Assembly (NCBI GenBank): GCA_033816765.1 | Contig: CM066287.1 | Coordinates: forward strand, 3,844,001-3,908,000 | Direction: 5' to 3' | From: Nothopassalora personata | Taxonomy: Eukaryota > Ascomycota > Dothideomycetes > Mycosphaerellales > Mycosphaerellaceae | Length of the DNA stretch: 64,000 nucleotides | Shown: one piece after another, positions 42,105-54,400 of the stretch | How positions within the stretch are numbered: position 1 is the stretch's first letter | Layout of the letters: the number at the start of each line of letters is the position of its first letter | Notes under the pieces: generated by a model | The model's database searches: none | What the model was told of the DNA's origin: nothing | What the model saw: the letters and a program-made list of their open reading frames with translations, nothing else | Translations under genes and position numbers: made by a program

Positions 42105-44133
42105 CTATGCAGCAGCTGCCACCTCCGCAGCCTGGATGTCCTTCATTTGGGTTAGCGCTTCGTCGAGATCGATTCCTGTACCAAATTGCTCGATAGCGTC
42201 CTGTGCTCTTGGGATTCCGATCAATCCGATATTCCGGGGCACCACAACCTCCCCGACAGCAAAACAGCCGAATGCTACTAGCTTCTTCAATTTTGGGCAG
42301 CTCGCGAATATGCCCGCAATCACAGTATTGTCTATGCAGTTGCAAAAGCTCACGTTGATGTGCTCCAAATCCGGGTAGGTCTTGGCGCCGTTGAAGACGT
42401 CCATGAACGCTCTCAAATCAATGTGGCGACACGATGCAATGTCCAAGTGCTTGAGCTTCGATCCGGAGTGAGCCATGAGAGCCTCAAAGCCTGCGGACGC
42501 GAAACCAATCGCCTGTTCTGGACCATCTGGGTTGTTGTTGTCCATGTCGCGAGTTGAGCTGAAGTCGACGAAGGTCAGTGGTTGGTTCGCCCAGCCAGTG
42601 AACAGAGCTGCGTAGACTGCGTCCGAGGCGGTGTCATTCTCGCTGAACCTCAATTTGGAGAGGTTGACGCACGAGCTGTGTATCGCATCAAGCACAGAGT
42701 CGTCGGCATCCAGGAACTTCTCCAAGGAGAGCGTACGAAGTGCAGATCCACGTTTTGTGATAAGATCCACCCAGGTCTCGACAGACACCTCTTTGTTGAA
42801 CAACAGAGAGAGATGCTCGAGATGCGTTATCTCGGAAATAGCAGCTACAGCGTCTTGGCCGAGTCGACGACAAAGCTTGAGCTTGAGCCGCCGGAGGTTG
42901 GGTGAGTGCTTGACCATGTCTTTCACGGTCTCATCCTCGAAAGCGGCATCAAGCCATTTGAGCTTGACAACCTCAAGTTTCTCACCGGCCTCGCGGAAGA
43001 GCCTAGACCACATCTCGTTGGTCACGAGATTGGCAGCATACATCTGAAGGTGCTTCAAGCGGCGGCACTTGTCCAACATGTAGTCGATGCCAGAATCCTT
43101 CAACTGACAAGCATTTCCCAAGACAAGCTTCTCCATCTCCGGCACTGTGGCAAATATGCGGTCGTAGTCTTCTGCCTCAAGATATGCTGCATCGTGCACA
43201 ATCACAGCGTCGTGGTCGGGTCGAAGGAAGAGCGGGAGTGTCTTGGGCTTCATCACGCGTTTCTTAGAGAATATCTCGCCGAGACGCTCGAGCACAGGCT
43301 GAGGAATGTCTCCCAATTCTTCAACATCCTCGTGGTGCTGTGCGACCTTGGCCAAGCATATCTGCTGGAGTGTCTTCGCTCCGCCGACTGACAGACCGTC
43401 CAACCGGTCACTCTCGACCTTGCGCCGCTTCCTGCCTGTGGGCTTGGCTGCAGCTTTCTTCTCTGCCTTGACGTCCTTGGCCAGTTCCTTGCCGCACGGC
43501 GTGCACAGCAGCCCGCCATCAGGGCCTTGTTTGCTGTATGGTGTCACGGTGAACCGCTTGTTGCAAACGTCGCAATGCTCGAACTGTCCCGGCAAGGGTT
43601 TCGACTTCTTGTACATGTCCCGTGCAAAGTCATCGTCGTACTCCTCATCATCGTCCTCGGAGTCGTCTTTCTTGGACTTCTTCTTGCCCTTCTTCGATGC
43701 CGAGGCCTTGGCGTTCTTGATCTTCTCGATGGCTTCCTTCTCGTTGCGCTTCCGCTTCTTTGTCTTGGCCTCTGCACGCTCCTCAACTTCTGCCGCCTCG
43801 GCTGCCAACGCGGCGGCTACTGCCTCATCATCATCATCCTCGTTCGCTGTCGGTGTCTGGTTGGAGGCGCCTTCTCCAGCGTTCTGATCTGCTGCTGCCT
43901 GTCTTTGACGTCGCTGGAAGTCTTGGCGGATCTGTGCCGCAGATATGTTATTTGAGGCCAGAAAGTCCGTCAATGCCGATCTTGGAAACGTCAGTTGTGG
44001 CCCGGAAGCACATTGTGATGCCTCAGGAGTTGTGGATTGGTGGAGCACAATGTGCATGGTGCTGCCCAAGTCCGACAAACGTTGACACTTACTGTGGACC
44101 GCGAACGCGATTTCCTCCTCTTCTGCCTGACAT
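42105..44133 (-). CDS. RAD7: DNA repair protein RAD7 homologue
   Basis: Exons 44093-44133 and 42105-43980 around a 112-bp intron give 638 residues. The spliced start MSGRRGGNRVRGPQSALTDF is the conserved RAD7 N-terminus. A long acidic/lysine-rich linker (about residues 60-150) follows, then a zinc-binding-looking segment (CDVCNKRF, then LLCTPCGKEL), then about 400 residues of irregular leucine-rich repeats (HLQMYAANLVTNEMW, LRRLKLKLCRRLG, LEHINVSFCNCI). In yeast, Rad7 works with Rad16 in global-genome nucleotide excision repair and as an Elongin-Cullin ubiquitin ligase adaptor. Without splicing, a different ATG at 44141 also gives a long frame with a non-homologous start; the spliced form is preferred. 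Confidence 0.93.
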
Positions 44134-44373
44134 TCTGGCAATGTACGACACTGTATCGCGGTGGTAATGTTGTATTCTTGGAAGAGCGGAGAGATGTGCA
44201 GGCAGAAAGAGTATCAGGGAGGCGACTTAATTAGTCGACACCCTGAACAATCTGGCAACGCGGAAGGCGCGACTACGCGTTCGTAGCGCGTGAAGTACTT
44301 GCATCACGTGAACAATTTGGAATTATATTCTGTAACATCTGATCATCTCGTGCATACATCGTACACTAACTTG

Positions 44374-46442
44374 CTACGTGAAATCGGCCTTCACCTGACC
44401 ATACTTCACACCATCGACTCTTAGCTCAAACACGAGATCCGCACTTTTGATCATCATGTGCAGCTCGAAATCGAGGTTGTCAAACTCCACGCTCTTCGTC
44501 GTGGTCAAGCGAGTGAACAGCCCTTTTGGCACCGCATTGAGATCCGTGGTCAGCGTACAGACCTTGATGAGGTCTTTATTCCACGCATCGGGCGCCGCAT
44601 CACTTTCGCATCCGATCAAATCGTCTTCAACGACCAGCGACTGTCCAGGTCTGAAATTGCGAGTGTAGTGGAATGAGATGGGCTGGTCAGCAGAGATGGG
44701 CGTTCCCTGGTAGTGGTCAGTATTCGCAGTGGCCCGGTGTAGGATAAAGAGACTTGCCTTCGAAATGTGCCATTGCATGCGATCCGCCACCATCCACCTC
44801 TCCCACAGCGGACTCCAGTAGCGATCACTCAGCGGATGCTTGTTCTCATCGAACACGGTTGCGTAGCTAGTCCCGTAATGCCAACGACTTCGCCGCTTCT
44901 CCACGAGGCTTCCTTCTAATCCTCGCAGTACTGCTCCTCTGACTACAGCTGTCCAAGCATGTAACGGCTGCAGCACCTCGATGCTCTGCTGTGTCGCCAA
45001 TGCTGCTGCGTGCGTAGGAGTTTCGCTGTATTGTGGAGGCGGAGCTGTGTTGAAGTGTTGCTTCAACCGGGTATACAAATGGTTCGACTGTCCAAACCCA
45101 CCCACAAGGATGATGCCGGAGACATGTCCACCTTTCTCTCGAATGGCCTGCACCTGGCCTTCCACCAGGCCGATCACCTCATTGATGATGGGCTGAAAGA
45201 TGCCCTTGACCTCCTCCGAGGTCATCACGAGAAAGCCACTGTCTAAGCCAGCTTCTTCGTCATCAGGCAGTCCAGGAAAGGGGACATTGACTTCCGAGTG
45301 CTCCTCGTCGTTAAAGTTGCGCTTCACAAACTCTTCGAAATACTTCAACCCCATCATCCACGTCTTTGGCTTCTTTTCTCTCATATTCGTGTACCGCTCT
45401 ACGCCAATGCGTTGCTTAACATGGTCCTCGAATCGATAATTGAGAAATGCTGATCCACACAGTCCACCAGTACCGACCGCACTCTCCTCGACCCGAAGAG
45501 GATGGACCTGTGTCACCTTGTATGCTATGAGGTCAACGGTGCCGCCTCCCGCATCGCACACCACGAAGTTATCCCCAACTTTCAGACCATTTGGCTGTAT
45601 TGTTTTGAGAGTATAGACAGCAGCAGCTTCAGGCTCGCTGATGAGCTTCAGCTCGTGCCTGCTACCCATTCCTGCTCTTTCTGCTGCCTGCAATGTCGCA
45701 TTCTTCGCAGCGTCAGACCAGACTGCCGGGACGGTAAGGACGAAGTCGACCTTCGTGGTCTTGATAAACCCCTCGCCATACCGCCGTGTCATCGTCTCTA
45801 TGGTGTGTTCGTATATCTTGGTTAGGTAGTCCGTCACTGCGTCCATCACAGTGCGCTCGCATTTTCTCAGTTGGGCGGCAGTCTCCAGCGGACTGACAAA
45901 GTGCGGTAGCTTCTGATTGCGGTCGAGGAACAGCTTGATGCATCGTAGTCGAGGATCCTCGGGCTTGAATTGGAAGCCCCATCTGATCTGCCTTTGCGCC
46001 GGCCCATCCGTTGCCTGTCCCTCTGCGGCATTCGCTTTCGTTGCGTCTGCGGTATCAGGCGGTATCTCGGAATATGAAATCTCCGTTGGGACCTTATCTG
46101 ATGTGATGCCGTTCCCGCCTGGCCAAGTCTTGATTATGTCGATGTCGTCTGGAGTCGCGCTGTACACTGCAGCTACTCCACTGAATGAAGCTCGTCAGCC
46201 ACGCCTCGTAGGAGTCAAGTGATCCGCATGGTGTTTCCGCAACACCTTGAGAGCCTGAGCGCACCAACAGCTGGACGTTCTTACCTGTACGTGGTTCCGA
46301 AATCCACTCCAACGATCAGCCTGTCCTCGACAGGTTTCGCGCCATTGGCATCCTCAACCAGCGATAGCGCAGCTACATTGCTCTCGATGGCAGTACCGTT
46401 CATCGTCGATGCCCCATGAGTAGAGTCTTCATTGCGTGTCAT
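44374..46442 (-). CDS. HSP70-like ATPase (HSPA12-like actin/HSP70 fold protein)
   Basis: Exons 46285-46442 and 44374-46180 around a 104-bp intron give 654 residues. ATP-binding hallmarks are in order: VDFGTTYSG (phosphate 1, made across the exon junction), FVVCDAGGGTVDL (phosphate 2) and GIILVGGFGQSNHL (adenosine). It diverges from classic cytosolic HSP70: the substrate-binding domain is replaced by about 200 residues of unrelated beta-rich sequence and there is no EEVD tail. This is the widespread fungal 'HSP70 family protein' type similar to animal HSPA12, whose partners are mostly unknown. The start at 46442 is chosen; MNGTAIE at 46403 is an alternative. It is divergent from the coiled-coil gene. 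Confidence 0.88.
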
Positions 46443-47036
46443 GCTTTGGAAAGCGCCTCGCTCGCGTGATGTGATCGACGGCGAGCCAGCTGCTCGGTAT
46501 AGCGGTTACGATGTCACAACCTCAGCGTAACCATGCTTTCGAATGGACAGACTCTGGCGCAAGATGTGGTCGGAACCTGAGCTTCTTTCCAGACCTGCTG
46601 CCGTCGAAACACTTATGACCAAGGGCAACCATCAAGAGAATCCTGCGATAGCTTCACGCGTCAATGGCATGCCGGAAGCATGAGAGATCAAGGTCAAGTG
46701 CGGCTTCGGCTCCTATAAAACTGGCATTGACTCGCTCGCACCGTTTCGCTGCCTACAAGCCAACGGCTGAAGTGCTGAAGTGCCATCCATCCTTTTGGCG
46801 CTTCCTGGCGACGCTTCACGGGGTGACGTTCGCAAGCGAATCGTTGCTTTCCAGGTGCAGGGGTGGAAGCTTGACTGTAGATCATGGAGCACGGCGGAGC
46901 TTGTGAACTTTACTCTCCTGCCATCCAGACTACTTGAAACAATATCCCGCAGCTCCTACATCGACCATGTAATAGTTGATGGCCCAATCCTTGCTCTTAT
47001 TCGTTGAGAAGCCTCGACACATGAGATGCTCGGGAA
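46443..47036. other. Divergent promoter region
   Basis: About 590 bases between the HSP70-like gene and the coiled-coil gene. No gene or clear element is recognised. Confidence 0.5.
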
Positions 47037-48512
47037 GTGCGTGACATGGTGTCGATCAGCGCAGAGGCAGCAGAGTCGCAGAATGGAAGCTCATCTGCTC
47101 CCCCACCAGGGCTCGATGGCCGTGTCAATATGGGCGATGCAGAGAGCCATCTGCCACCGCGCAAGCACTCCGACACCGTTTCATCCGACGAGCGAGCCAC
47201 TCAATCAATGGCCGACGATGAGACTAGTCCAACTTCAACAGAATCTCGAGATGGGTTAAGGAGAACAGAATGTAAGGTTGCGAATCTCAGAGCGGCCTTC
47301 GAGAAGCAAACGGATGATGATGATGCTGGTGGCATTGCGCCGAAAGACACCGCAGGACAACTGGAGAGATTCTCAATGAGAAGTACAGAGCAGGAGGCAG
47401 AAGTCGCAAAGTGCAAGGAGCGACACGATATGGGATTGACGACAATGAGCGAAGAGCACGGGTTGGAAATTGCAAGGCTGAAAGACGGACACGAAGCGAC
47501 CATGGAAAAAGAAGAGGAGCTACGGCAGGCCTACGAAGAGAAATGTACAGGTCTTGAAGAAGAAATCGAAGCATATCGGCACAAGCTCGCCAAGCAGGAC
47601 ATCGAGTGGCAGCTGGAGATGGAAACACGCTGTAATCATCTTCACCGCGAGAAGATCCAGGCACGGGAGGAAGCGAGGAACCTGCAACGCCAGCTGTCGG
47701 AGCTGAAGAAAAGCATCTCGACCGCTACCAGAATAGAACATCAGATGTCAGACTCCACCTTTGCCCAAGAGTTCACGAAATTCTTCCACGAGACGCAGAA
47801 CTGGATCGTCAACAACTATCGCAAGATGAAGACAGAGGCCAATGCTGAGGCAATGTGCGCGCGACTTGGTAGCGTAGCAGAGGGTAGGCATTTGGACTAT
47901 TTGAGACCTATCTTTGAGCACTTTGACTCTTCCACAAAATTGGCAGCCTTTCAAGCCACAGTCGCAAGCTACATGATGGATATATTCAACGATGCTGTAT
48001 TGTTCGGCATCCCAAGCGAGTCGCCGTGGCGACACGGTATCGCGTCAGCGATGGAAACCCTACCTGAGGTCCTCCCGCCCGCTGCTTTCAATCGATGGCG
48101 TGCCATGACTCTCGATACCCTGGGACAGTGTAAAGGAGATGAGATGAAGCAAGCAGTCGACTCGGCAACTCGTGGCATGGCTAGGAAGATATGCAATGCC
48201 TTGAATGCATTGACGAAGGCCGAAGAATCGGAAGCCAGGGTGGCTTCCCTGGATGCTATACTCACGCGCGCAACAACTTTAGCACATCTGTTCCGTGTGC
48301 AGCGTCCTCGCTATGACTTTTCTTTGCCGCTTCCTGGAGCGACATTTGATCTCTTGGTGATGGAAGACATCTCTGTGGAAAGCGACCATTGGTCTTCGCC
48401 GAAGGGCATCCGCTGTGCAGTCTGGCCGTGTGTGATCAAACACGGTGACGAGGATGGGAACAACATGGAGTTGTCCAATGTTGTTGTCAAGTCGAGAGTG
48501 CTGTGTGGCTGA
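47037..48512 (+). CDS. Coiled-coil protein of unknown function
   Basis: 491 residues, no intron needed. The N-terminal ~70 residues are Ser/Pro-rich and disordered. About residues 75-245 are heptad-rich with many Glu, Lys, Arg and Leu (for example EKEEELRQAYEEKCTGLEEE), a strong coiled coil. The last ~240 residues are globular and helical, starting near FTKFFHETQNWIVNNYRKM. I do not recognise the domain. No signal peptide or membrane segment is visible. The first ATG of the frame is used; the next, MGDAE, is 30 codons on. Confidence 0.72.
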   Translation: MRDMVSISAEAAESQNGSSSAPPPGLDGRVNMGDAESHLPPRKHSDTVSSDERATQSMADDETSPTSTESRDGLRRTECKVANLRAAFEKQTDDDDAGGIAPKDTAGQLERFSMRSTEQEAEVAKCKERHDMGLTTMSEEHGLEIARLKDGHEATMEKEEELRQAYEEKCTGLEEEIEAYRHKLAKQDIEWQLEMETRCNHLHREKIQAREEARNLQRQLSELKKSISTATRIEHQMSDSTFAQEFTKFFHETQNWIVNNYRKMKTEANAEAMCARLGSVAEGRHLDYLRPIFEHFDSSTKLAAFQATVASYMMDIFNDAVLFGIPSESPWRHGIASAMETLPEVLPPAAFNRWRAMTLDTLGQCKGDEMKQAVDSATRGMARKICNALNALTKAEESEARVASLDAILTRATTLAHLFRVQRPRYDFSLPLPGATFDLLVMEDISVESDHWSSPKGIRCAVWPCVIKHGDEDGNNMELSNVVVKSRVLCG

Positions 48513-48934
48513 TAGCGAAAAATGCCTCCACTTACGCTTTCCCTTCGAGCACACCTCAAATCACCGTCGAAACGAGCTTGGCTTGGCATTGTGTCACACC
48601 AATCGATAACCACGAAGCTCATTATGGATCTCTTGCGAGTGAGCAGCGATCGTCATGATCTGACGGATTGCAAGGCAGTGCTGTGAGCATCTCGAACATA
48701 ACGTCCGAGACACGAGCGGTCCGCCAGCAGATTCGATCTTCGCACACTGACACGTTGTCACGCCACTGGAGCCTCGGAGGAGGGGGTAGTGCCAATTTAA
48801 AGTAGTGCGGTGAAGTGTTGCTCACATTCAGTGCTGCCAGAGGTCGCACGGAATGAAATGGCTTACCTGGTCACGGTGGTGAATGAAGCAGGAGAAGCAG
48901 ATTGTGTCACTGGCATGCATTACTGTCGTGCTCA
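48513..48934. other. Convergent intergenic region
   Basis: About 420 bases between convergent stops; nothing further recognised. Confidence 0.5.
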
Positions 48935-49891
48935 TCAGTCTTCGTCATCATCGTCCTCAGCTCCAGGCACATCCATAACACGTTCGCCAGCCTGCTGGAG
49001 TTTCCGGCGACTCCACGCCCGGACGCCCTTCCACACCGCATAAGCGATAGTCGATATGCCAATGGCTAGGGTGATCCAGCTGATCTGCTGTAGACGATCT
49101 CTGCCACTACCAGCCGTGTTGCGACCATACCTGTTTCCGCCACCAAACCTGAACCACTGAAAGGGTGAGCTTAGCATGTACTTGGCAAACCCAAGCAGGC
49201 CCAGGGAAGCGAACCCCTTCGCCATATGTTCCGCCCAGGTCGTTGGCTCGATCGTTGGGACAATGTCTCCTGAGACAATGGTATCGACTGGTGCAAGGTA
49301 AAGATTGATGATCGGATCTGCAACGAATCCAAGCACGAAGGTGGCGACGACAAAGATGAAGATAGTCAGGGCGAGCTGAGCAGTAGTGCTGCTGATCCAA
49401 GCCGACCAGGTCAGGCGTTGTATGTTGTAGCGATATCGACAGGTTGGGCATTCCCAATAGTTCCTCTTCTGAGTCGGATCTGCTCGCCGCCAGGCATTGA
49501 GGCACTCCTCGTGAACGTACTTCTGACTGCCTTTGCATTTGCATGGACTGAGCAAGCGTCCGCCCTCCTCGCTCTCGTAAGTCGGGCGTGGTGTAGACTG
49601 CAGTGATGCGGGCAGTGCAGAGTCGGAGGGATCAGAGAAGGTAGGTAGCACTTCCTCGAGACATATTCGGCACTTTCGTGGCGGATAGTGTGTCCTTCGT
49701 CGCTTCGGCTGAGGCTCCTCCGATGGTGGTGGTGCAGTGTTGTTCGGCGCGGGGGCACTTTCTGTGGTGTCGCTCGATGCGGAGGGCATGTCGGACTGGA
49801 ACGAGCCGGGTACGTTGTCGAACGACCAGCTGGAGCCAGTTGTGTATGCCGCCATTGTAGGGAGCGGTAGAGAAGGTCCTGCTTGATTCAA
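48935..49891 (-). CDS. RING-CH (MARCH-type) membrane E3 ubiquitin ligase
   Basis: 318 residues in one exon. After a Ser/Pro-rich N-terminus and basic KRRR, a RING-CH finger spans about residues 70-155 with CRICLEE, CKCKG, HEECLNAWRR and CPTCRYRY, the C4HC3 order of the MARCH/Doa10/Ssm4 class. At least two membrane segments follow (LALTIFIFVVATFVLGFVA and, near the C-terminus, ITLAIGISTIAYAVW), then an acidic end. Such proteins ubiquitinate membrane proteins at the ER or endosomes. It is too short for Doa10. A start 12 codons later (MAAYTT) is possible. It shares a ~370-bp divergent upstream region with the proteasome gene. Confidence 0.88.
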   Translation of the reverse strand: MNQAGPSLPLPTMAAYTTGSSWSFDNVPGSFQSDMPSASSDTTESAPAPNNTAPPPSEEPQPKRRRTHYPPRKCRICLEEVLPTFSDPSDSALPASLQSTPRPTYESEEGGRLLSPCKCKGSQKYVHEECLNAWRRADPTQKRNYWECPTCRYRYNIQRLTWSAWISSTTAQLALTIFIFVVATFVLGFVADPIINLYLAPVDTIVSGDIVPTIEPTTWAEHMAKGFASLGLLGFAKYMLSSPFQWFRFGGGNRYGRNTAGSGRDRLQQISWITLAIGISTIAYAVWKGVRAWSRRKLQQAGERVMDVPGAEDDDDED

Positions 49892-50262
49892 TGATGAGAG
49901 TGTGGTAGCAAGATACTTGTCTTATGTATGTCAGTGCTGCTCTGGTGAATGAATACAGATGAGCGTGAGCACGGGCATGTTCAAGCAAGTGCCTTACGAG
50001 ACATGTGCTTACTGCAGGTGGGGGGTATATAGTGATGCTCGTGTGAGAAGTCGCCAGAAAGAGACAGCGAAGCCACCGAGGAATGTGCGGCACGAGCCGT
50101 CGGATCGCCTGCTCGTTTCGAGAGCTCCATCACCGACATCGACATCACACAACAACAGTCGCAACCTCACACCATAACGCCAAACGTTCCGTCGCAAACA
50201 CCACATACACACCAGCACGACTCATCAATCGATCCATCAAACACACTTGATCACAGGCCAAG
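49892..50262. other. Divergent promoter, E3 ligase / proteasome alpha-2
   Basis: 371 bases between start codons of two ubiquitin-system genes on opposite strands. No classic motif stands out to me. Confidence 0.5.
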
Positions 50263-51264
50263 ATGGCCGACAGATACTCCTTCTCCCTCACTACCTTCTC
50301 GCCCAGGTATGTTCGTTGATGCTCTGCTGAAGCAACATATACTAATCGATGACAGTGGCAAGCTGGTCCAGATCGGTATAGTCCTCACACGATGAGCATA
50401 AAGCATTCCACCAACTAACAGTCCATCAGAATATGCGCTCAATGCAGTCAACCAGGGTGTAACATCACTCGGCATCAAGGCCGCTAACGGCATCGTCCTC
50501 GCCACCGAAAAGAAGTCGTCCACCCCGCTCATCGACGCCGGCTCATCTTCAAAGGTCTCCCTCGTCACACCCAACATCGGCATGGTCTACTCCGGCATGG
50601 GCCCAGACTACCGCGTGCTAGTCGACAAGGCGCGCAAGGTCAGCCACACAGGGTACAAGCGGATATACAACGAGTACCCACCCACCCGGATATTGGTGCA
50701 AGACGTAGCGCAAGTCATGCAACAGGCGACGCAGAGTGGTGGTGTGCGGCCGTACGGCGTGAGTTTGCTGATCGCCGGGTGGGACGAGGGCATTGAGCCG
50801 GAGCAGGAGGTGAAGCAGGCAGCAGAGGGCATGGAGCTGGATACGGAGAAGAAGAAGACAAGCAAGACTGGCGGCGTGCTCAAGGGTGGACCCAGTCTGT
50901 ACCAGGTCGACCCAAGCGGCAGCTACTTTCCGTGGAAGGCAACAGCCATCGGCAAGAGCGCGACGAGTGCGAAGACGTTCCTCGAGAAGCGGTATACCGA
51001 AGGTCTTGAGCTAGAAGATGCAGTGCACATTGCGCTCCTGACGCTGAAGGAGACGATTGAGGGTGAGATGAATGGAGACACCGTGGAGATTGGCATTGTC
51101 GGACCTCCAGCAAACGAGCTCTTAGGGTACGAGGGTGTCGAAGGTAAGCTTGCACGATCACCTGCACACGAGACATGAATACTAACATGCACGTAGGCGC
51201 CGTCGGCCCACGGTTCAGGAAGCTAAGCCCTCAAGAAATCGAGGACTACCTCACCAACTTGTAG
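50263..51264 (+). CDS. PRE8: 20S proteasome subunit alpha-2
   Basis: Four exons: 50263-50306, 50356-50375, 50430-51143 and 51197-51264, summing to 846 bases (281 residues). The start [20 protein letters not shown] is the alpha-subunit signature with the alpha-2 type sequence; [15 protein letters not shown] and the [13 protein letters not shown] region confirm it. It is a non-catalytic alpha-ring subunit of the 20S core particle (yeast Pre8). The protein is about 30 residues longer than the usual ~250 because of a charged insert (about residues 165-190: [19 protein letters not shown]) in a surface loop. Two of the introns lie in the first 170 bases, as often in fungal proteasome genes. Confidence 0.95.
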
Positions 51265-51423
51265 TATACAATCAATGACCACAGACGGCGTTACGGAAAC
51301 GCCATCGTCCGCAAAAGATGCGGGCATGCATGTATGATATAGCTGCCAGCACTGCGTGTAACCAACGGCACCAGGCCCGATCCGGACGCAACCCTTGAAA
51401 AGTGCTCTTCTCAAGCCCAGTCA

Positions 51424-54400
51424 CTATGGTTCCTGGGCACCGCATGCTTCGTCGAGATCGTCATCTTGCTTAGCGAGCTTCCTCTTCTTACGCCGTGCTT
51501 CTATGCCTTCCACCCCGCCAAGGACTTCGCACGCTCGATGCGCCGCCTGCTTGGTGTTAGCCATCGTCTTCATAAAGCCCATCCTGTCGTTCAAGCGACT
51601 CACCTTGACCTCCGCCTCATCCTTGTTACCACAACCCGTAACTGTCACAATCACCCTCTCTCCCACTTTGAGAGTACAGCAAAAGCTCTTCTTCCCATCC
51701 TTGCCCTCGACTCGCTCATTTACGTACTTGACAGATTCCTGGTCCGCCACCACACCGATCCGCTCTTTCGGAGAGAACGTCTCGACGTGGTCATCCAAGA
51801 TTCGACGCATATGTCGCAGGATTCCGAGCTTCTCCACGAAAGCCTCGCAGACGGCGAGGTCACCGCGCGTGTCGATGAAGATTGCTCCGAGTACCGACTC
51901 CACCATGTCGCAGAAGACTTTGGGTGGGTTGAGAGTCACAAACGAGCACCAGGGGTACTCGTTGCTGCGGTCCAGAGCGTGGTCGATTTCGTCTCGCAGT
52001 TTCTCAAAGAGCTCGATGGCCTGGCGGCGAATGGGTACCAGCTGCGCTCCTGCTCGGAGGAAGTCGTGTAAGTGTACTTGCCGGGAGCAAGTCTTAATCT
52101 GATGCTCTTTGCTGCCAGGTGTGGGCACCACGATATCGTCGTCAACAGAATAGCGCATGCAGCAATAGCCCAGAAAATGGCTGTTGACCAGAGCTTCGTG
52201 AATACGATGCAGTTCCCAGTGCTTCAACTTCCCGGAGTGTGCGAAGAGTTTGGGGATGATGATCATGTCCAGAACGCTGTCGCCGAGGAACTCGAGACGT
52301 TCGTACGATAGACCCGTTCGATTGTACGGGAATGAGACGTGGGTGATGGCTTCCACGAGAAGAGTTGTGTGCGTGAATTTGTGACCAATGAGGCGCTGTA
52401 GGAAGTCGAGATTCTTCACAGGCGTAGGTCGTAGCTCGTCAATCAGAAGGTTGAAACAGTGTGCAGGAGGATACCAGGTCTCGGTGGGTAGTAAGACTTG
52501 AATACATTTCTGCGCCTTCGCAAGTCCTCCATCGACGTAGGCGGCACCGATCAGTGCTTCAACCACATCTGCGAGCGTCTTGGTCGACATGAAGCGATTT
52601 CCTGGCGTCTGCATTAGTGACTCATGGACAAGCGGTGGACGCCATTTGCTTCCTGTGAATGGCTTCGTGATGATGAAACTGTCCAGTCCCAGAGTCAAAG
52701 CTGCTGCAGCAAGATTACTGTTCCGGACCATTCTATCTCGCTCCGCTGAGAGGTACGCTTCTGGCCAGTTGACGTGCTGAGCAACCACCTGAAGCTCGGT
52801 ATAGTGCTTGAGTATGCTGTCGCCTAGGTATTCCAATCGATTGTAGTCTATGGCTTCGTTTGCAGCTGGAGCAGTCATTGCGTTGAGCACGAGGCTAGTG
52901 TCGCTGAAACCGACACTGTGCAAGACCGATTGTTGTAGAATGGAAGCTAGAAGCTCAAGCTCTATGTGGTGTATAACCGAGGGTGCAAAGGCTGCAAACA
53001 AGGCGTACCGAGCTGGTATTCGGTCTATGGTGCATTCAGACGTCGTGAAGGACTGCATCCCAGTGTAGGCCACTCCAGTGCTATCGTCTACCGCAACCGG
53101 ATGCAAGAAGTCCTTGCGCCTCGGGAATGTACTCACTACGAGGGAACGTTCGCCAGCCGCGGCCTCTCGAGGCGATACGCCTAGCGACTTTGAAAAGTAA
53201 GCACGACCTGACTGTCCTTTGACTCTGACAAGGCCTACTTCCAATGGAGGTGGTGAGTCTGGCAATAGGATCTCGTCTGCGGATACAGATCCAGACATAT
53301 TATTCACCCATGATTGAAGTTCGTTGGCCGGCAGCGTTGGAGCAAACAGGACCGGATAGTCTCTCTTACCAGATACCATACGATGAACCGAGCGCATGAT
53401 CAGATCTGTGCTTGCTTGCAGTGACGCAAGTTGACACGGGTTAAGTCCCTGTACACCTGCGCTTTCAGCACTTATTTCGACCAAATAGGTTGTCTCGGTA
53501 TTCCAGTAAAGCTGAAGTGATTTGCAAGGAACCGGGCAAGGAGTCCACATGTGCAGCTGAATTCGCGGTCCAGCATCAGTACTCAGCGATATGCAATGGA
53601 CTTGCCAGCTTGTATCAGAAGGACTGAGTGCTTCGAAGACCCTTCGCCAACCGCAGAGTTGCTCTGACACTTCTGTAATGGAAGGCTGATTCAGATACTG
53701 TTCCCCGATGGCTGGTCCGTAGTCTTTTGTCAGGGGCAGAAGGTTGTCGTTCACAAGCCCTGCTTTGTGCAGCGCGACATATGCCTCAAAAGCAGCATCT
53801 GAGATCGCTGTGTTTTGACTTGGCCATGATTGTGAAGAAGTTACGTGCCGTAAATCAGGATGTACGAACGATGGTAAGTCAACGGTGGCAGTCCACGATC
53901 TGAAGGATTCCTCTTTGGCATCAAACTCCGGTCTTAGGTCCGCGTAGTTGCTGGTTTGCGAAGTCCCAACGCTACAGAAGTGTAGGAGATGTGCCTTGGC
54001 ATTCTCCAAGGTGAGCAAAGCCTGCGTTGCTGCGACGTGGTATGTCCTGCTGCTCAAGTCTTCCTCTAAGCTCGGAGCTGGTTGTCTCGAAGTATCCATA
54101 TATGCTTGCTTCATTTGAGCTTCGAGAGCCCCCCACTGCTTGTCGCTTTTCTGTGCTTCTTCTTGAGACGTAAAAATGAAGTACTTCGAATCCTTGCGTC
54201 TGGCTCGACCCCGTCTCTGCACGAAGGACACGAGATTGTTTGGCTTTTCGAAGCAGATGACCTGACAAAGGATCCATGTTCAGTTGCTGCCCGTTGACGG
54301 ACGTGAGCCAGCTCGACTTACCAGATTGCACGCGGAGATATCAATCCCTTCTTCGAGTACGTTCGTGGCTATCATCAGGTTTTTCTCGCCACTGCGGAAG

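Noticed and set aside
44270..44295. ACGCGT-containing hairpin upstream of RAD7
   Set aside because: An MCB-like site would suit a repair gene, but a single short motif in 240 bases is not sufficient evidence.
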